Positions 6,538-7,403 of a stretch of 7,403 nucleotides of DNA are shown here, in pieces. Under the pieces are notes generated by a model. That model was not told the DNA's origin, did not search any database, and saw nothing but the letters and a program-made list of their open reading frames with translations. Source of the DNA: Chloroflexota bacterium (lineage in GTDB: Bacteria; Chloroflexota; Anaerolineae; UBA4142). Location of the stretch: assembly GCA_023380675.1 (NCBI GenBank), contig JAMCRS010000148.1:9381-16783 (forward strand), given 5' to 3'. How positions within the stretch are numbered: the stretch's first letter is position 1; every line of letters starts with the position of its first letter. The position numbers were made by a program, and so were the translations under genes.

Positions 6538-7197
6538 TTATGCTTTCCGCGAAACCCCGCCGCGTCCCGCGCGGGGCGGAGCGTCTTCGCCGAGAGAGCG
6601 CGGCCGCGTGCCGCCGCGACGGACACGCGTAAGCTCGACCGGCTCGGACGCGACGGGCGCGGCGGCCAGCCGAACCAGCTGTCCGCGATTGGCCTTGAGC
6701 CATTTGAGTATGGTCGTTAGCTGCTGGATCCTGAAATCGCGCGTCATTTGAAATAGTGGCGTCTCCTCGCCGATCGGGGACACTCGCCGAGCGCGCAGCT
6801 CCGTCAATTCGCGTTGGACCACGCTGATCTGCTGGTCGACCAGATCCCGGACGTACGGCTCGCCGAACACCTGCGCAAAGTGCAGTCGCAGGAAAAAGTC
6901 GACCCGGAACTCGCGGAGCCCGCGCGCCGGCTGCAGGAGCCATGCCTCGAACGCCGCGCGCCCGGCCGGCGTCAGCGCCAGCACCTTGCGCGACGGACGC
7001 ACACCCTGTGAGTGCATCTGCGTGCGGATCCAACCGCGCGTCGCGTAGCTGTTGACAATGGCGTACATCTGGCTCATCCCGATGCGCCACACCATGCCGA
7101 GGTGGCGGCTGATCTGTTTGTACAGATCGTAGCCGTGCTTCGGCTCGTCCAAGAGGAATCCGAGCAACGCCGGTTCGGGAGAGATGTTGAGTCGCAT
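6538..7197 (-). CDS. PadR-family transcriptional regulator heading the mod operon
   Basis: This is a 219-residue DNA-binding regulator, probably a repressor. Residues 1-80 form the PadR winged helix: PEPALLGFLLDEPKHGYDLY (7-26) is the family signature, followed by recognition-helix region SQMYAIVNSYATRGWI (42-57) and the wing (68-80, SRKVLALTPAGR). Residues about 85-170 are the helical dimerisation part of the Vir_act_alpha_C type. The last ~45 residues (RLAAAPVASEP to the end) are Arg/Pro/Gly-rich and beyond the usual PadR length. The start ATG at 7197 follows AAGGAGGT at 7203-7210, spacing 5 nt. An upstream in-frame ATG at 7386 would cross the promoter and is rejected. Being first in a molybdate transport operon suggests control of molybdate uptake in place of ModE. 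Ligand unknown: PadR proteins classically sense phenolic or other small organic molecules. Confidence 0.9.
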   Translation of the reverse strand: MRLNISPEPALLGFLLDEPKHGYDLYKQISRHLGMVWRIGMSQMYAIVNSYATRGWIRTQMHSQGVRPSRKVLALTPAGRAAFEAWLLQPARGLREFRVDFFLRLHFAQVFGEPYVRDLVDQQISVVQRELTELRARRVSPIGEETPLFQMTRDFRIQQLTTILKWLKANRGQLVRLAAAPVASEPVELTRVRRGGTRPRSLGEDAPPRAGRGGVSRKA

Positions 7198-7202
7198 CCT
7201 GC

Positions 7203-7210
7203 ACCTCCTT
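7203..7210 (-). promoter_or_regulatory. Shine-Dalgarno site of padR
   Basis: AAGGAGGT sits 5 nt before the ATG at 7197 and decides that start against an in-frame ATG at 7386. The N-terminus it gives, MRLNISPEPALLGFL, matches where PadR proteins begin. Confidence 0.88.
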
Positions 7211-7231
7211 CCAGACGGCCTACGTGCGCTG

Positions 7232-7259
7232 ATTATATCCAATATATGAATAGTTGCAA
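7232..7259 (-). promoter_or_regulatory. Sigma70-type promoter of the padR-modABC operon
   Basis: The -10 box is a perfect TATAAT (7237-7232). The -35 box TTGCAA (7259-7254) matches consensus at 4 of 6, spacer 16 nt. Transcription would start near 7225, leaving a short leader of about 28 nt before padR. The region is a sharp AT-rich island between GC-rich flanks. Confidence 0.78.
7234..7255. promoter_or_regulatory. Candidate PadR autoregulatory operator
   Basis: The minus strand reads AACTATTCATATATT (7255-7241) between the -35 and -10 boxes. It matches AACTATGCATATAGT over the mop promoter at 13 of 15. Next to it the plus strand has a perfect inverted repeat TATAT-CCA-ATATA (7234-7246) overlapping the -10 box. 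Either could be the actual operator. Autoregulation from such a position is usual for PadR proteins; binding here is inferred. Confidence 0.5.
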
Positions 7260-7283
7260 GTTGAGTAGACATACCCATCTTCC

Positions 7284-7384
7284 CCCTGCGGGCCGCTAGA
7301 CCCCGCGATTCCCTGCGGGGGGGAGGGGCGAGCAATGCCCCTGCAACCAAGTGAGCGGCTGGGCATGCTCGGATTAGCACGCCC
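7284..7384. other. GC-rich hairpins upstream of the padR promoter
   Basis: Three inverted repeats lie in this non-coding stretch: CCCCGC/GCGGGG (7301-7306 and 7315-7320), AGGGGC/GCCCCT (7324-7329 and 7337-7342), and GGGCATGCT/AGCACGCCC (7361-7369 and 7376-7384). The last is a full 9-bp stem on the minus-strand RNA because its one mismatch becomes a G-U pair. CCCTGCGGG occurs twice (7284-7292, 7311-7319). None is followed by a T tract. They may belong to the end of a neighbouring gene beyond the window; no function can be assigned. Confidence 0.4.
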
Positions 7385-7403
7385 AAAATGCCGAGGGCGC
7401 GTT

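Noticed and set aside
5669..7204. A 511-residue continuous minus-strand frame ending as ModA
   Set aside because: The upstream half is the padR region in the wrong frame. The GTG at 6514 with Shine-Dalgarno site and lipoprotein signal is the true modA start.
6538..7386. Longer PadR starting at ATG 7386
   Set aside because: The added 63 residues would be encoded across the promoter and hairpins, while ATG 7197 has a perfect ribosome binding site and the family N-terminus.

Overview
The window suggests an anaerobic or microaerobic bacterium with a GC-rich genome that makes a molybdenum-dependent aldehyde oxidoreductase. All six genes lie on the minus strand. The Thr/Pro/Ala-rich linker after the ModA lipobox, the PadR type and the Desulfovibrio-like Mop enzyme suggest Chloroflexota or a neighbouring anaerobic lineage. 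That placement is inference, not demonstrated here.

Layout in the direction of transcription (high to low coordinates). 7198-7403 is non-coding: GC-rich hairpins, then a good sigma70-type promoter. 7197-6538 encodes a PadR-family regulator. It is followed at short spacing (23, 35, 64 and 28 nt) by modA (molybdate-binding lipoprotein), modB (permease), modC (ATPase) and a class I SAM-dependent methyltransferase, probably one operon. 2065-2721 is a 657-nt gap. It holds a second strong promoter (TTGACA, 17 nt, TACTAT), a roughly 110-nt structured leader ending in an intrinsic-terminator-like hairpin with six U, and about 330 nt of further untranslated sequence. 2064-1 is the first 688 codons of a Mop-type aldehyde oxidoreductase. 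It is open to the window edge and lacks its C-terminus.

How the parts fit: ModABC imports molybdate, which is built into the molybdenum cofactor used by Mop. PadR sits where ModE might be expected. A near-identical 14-bp element (ACTAT-K-CAT-ATAKT) lies in the padR promoter and over the -10 of the mop leader promoter, which suggests that PadR controls both its own operon and mop. The leader terminator would add a second, RNA-level checkpoint on mop, possibly cofactor sensing. Both regulatory ideas are inference from sequence; the gene assignments are firm except for the methyltransferase substrate.
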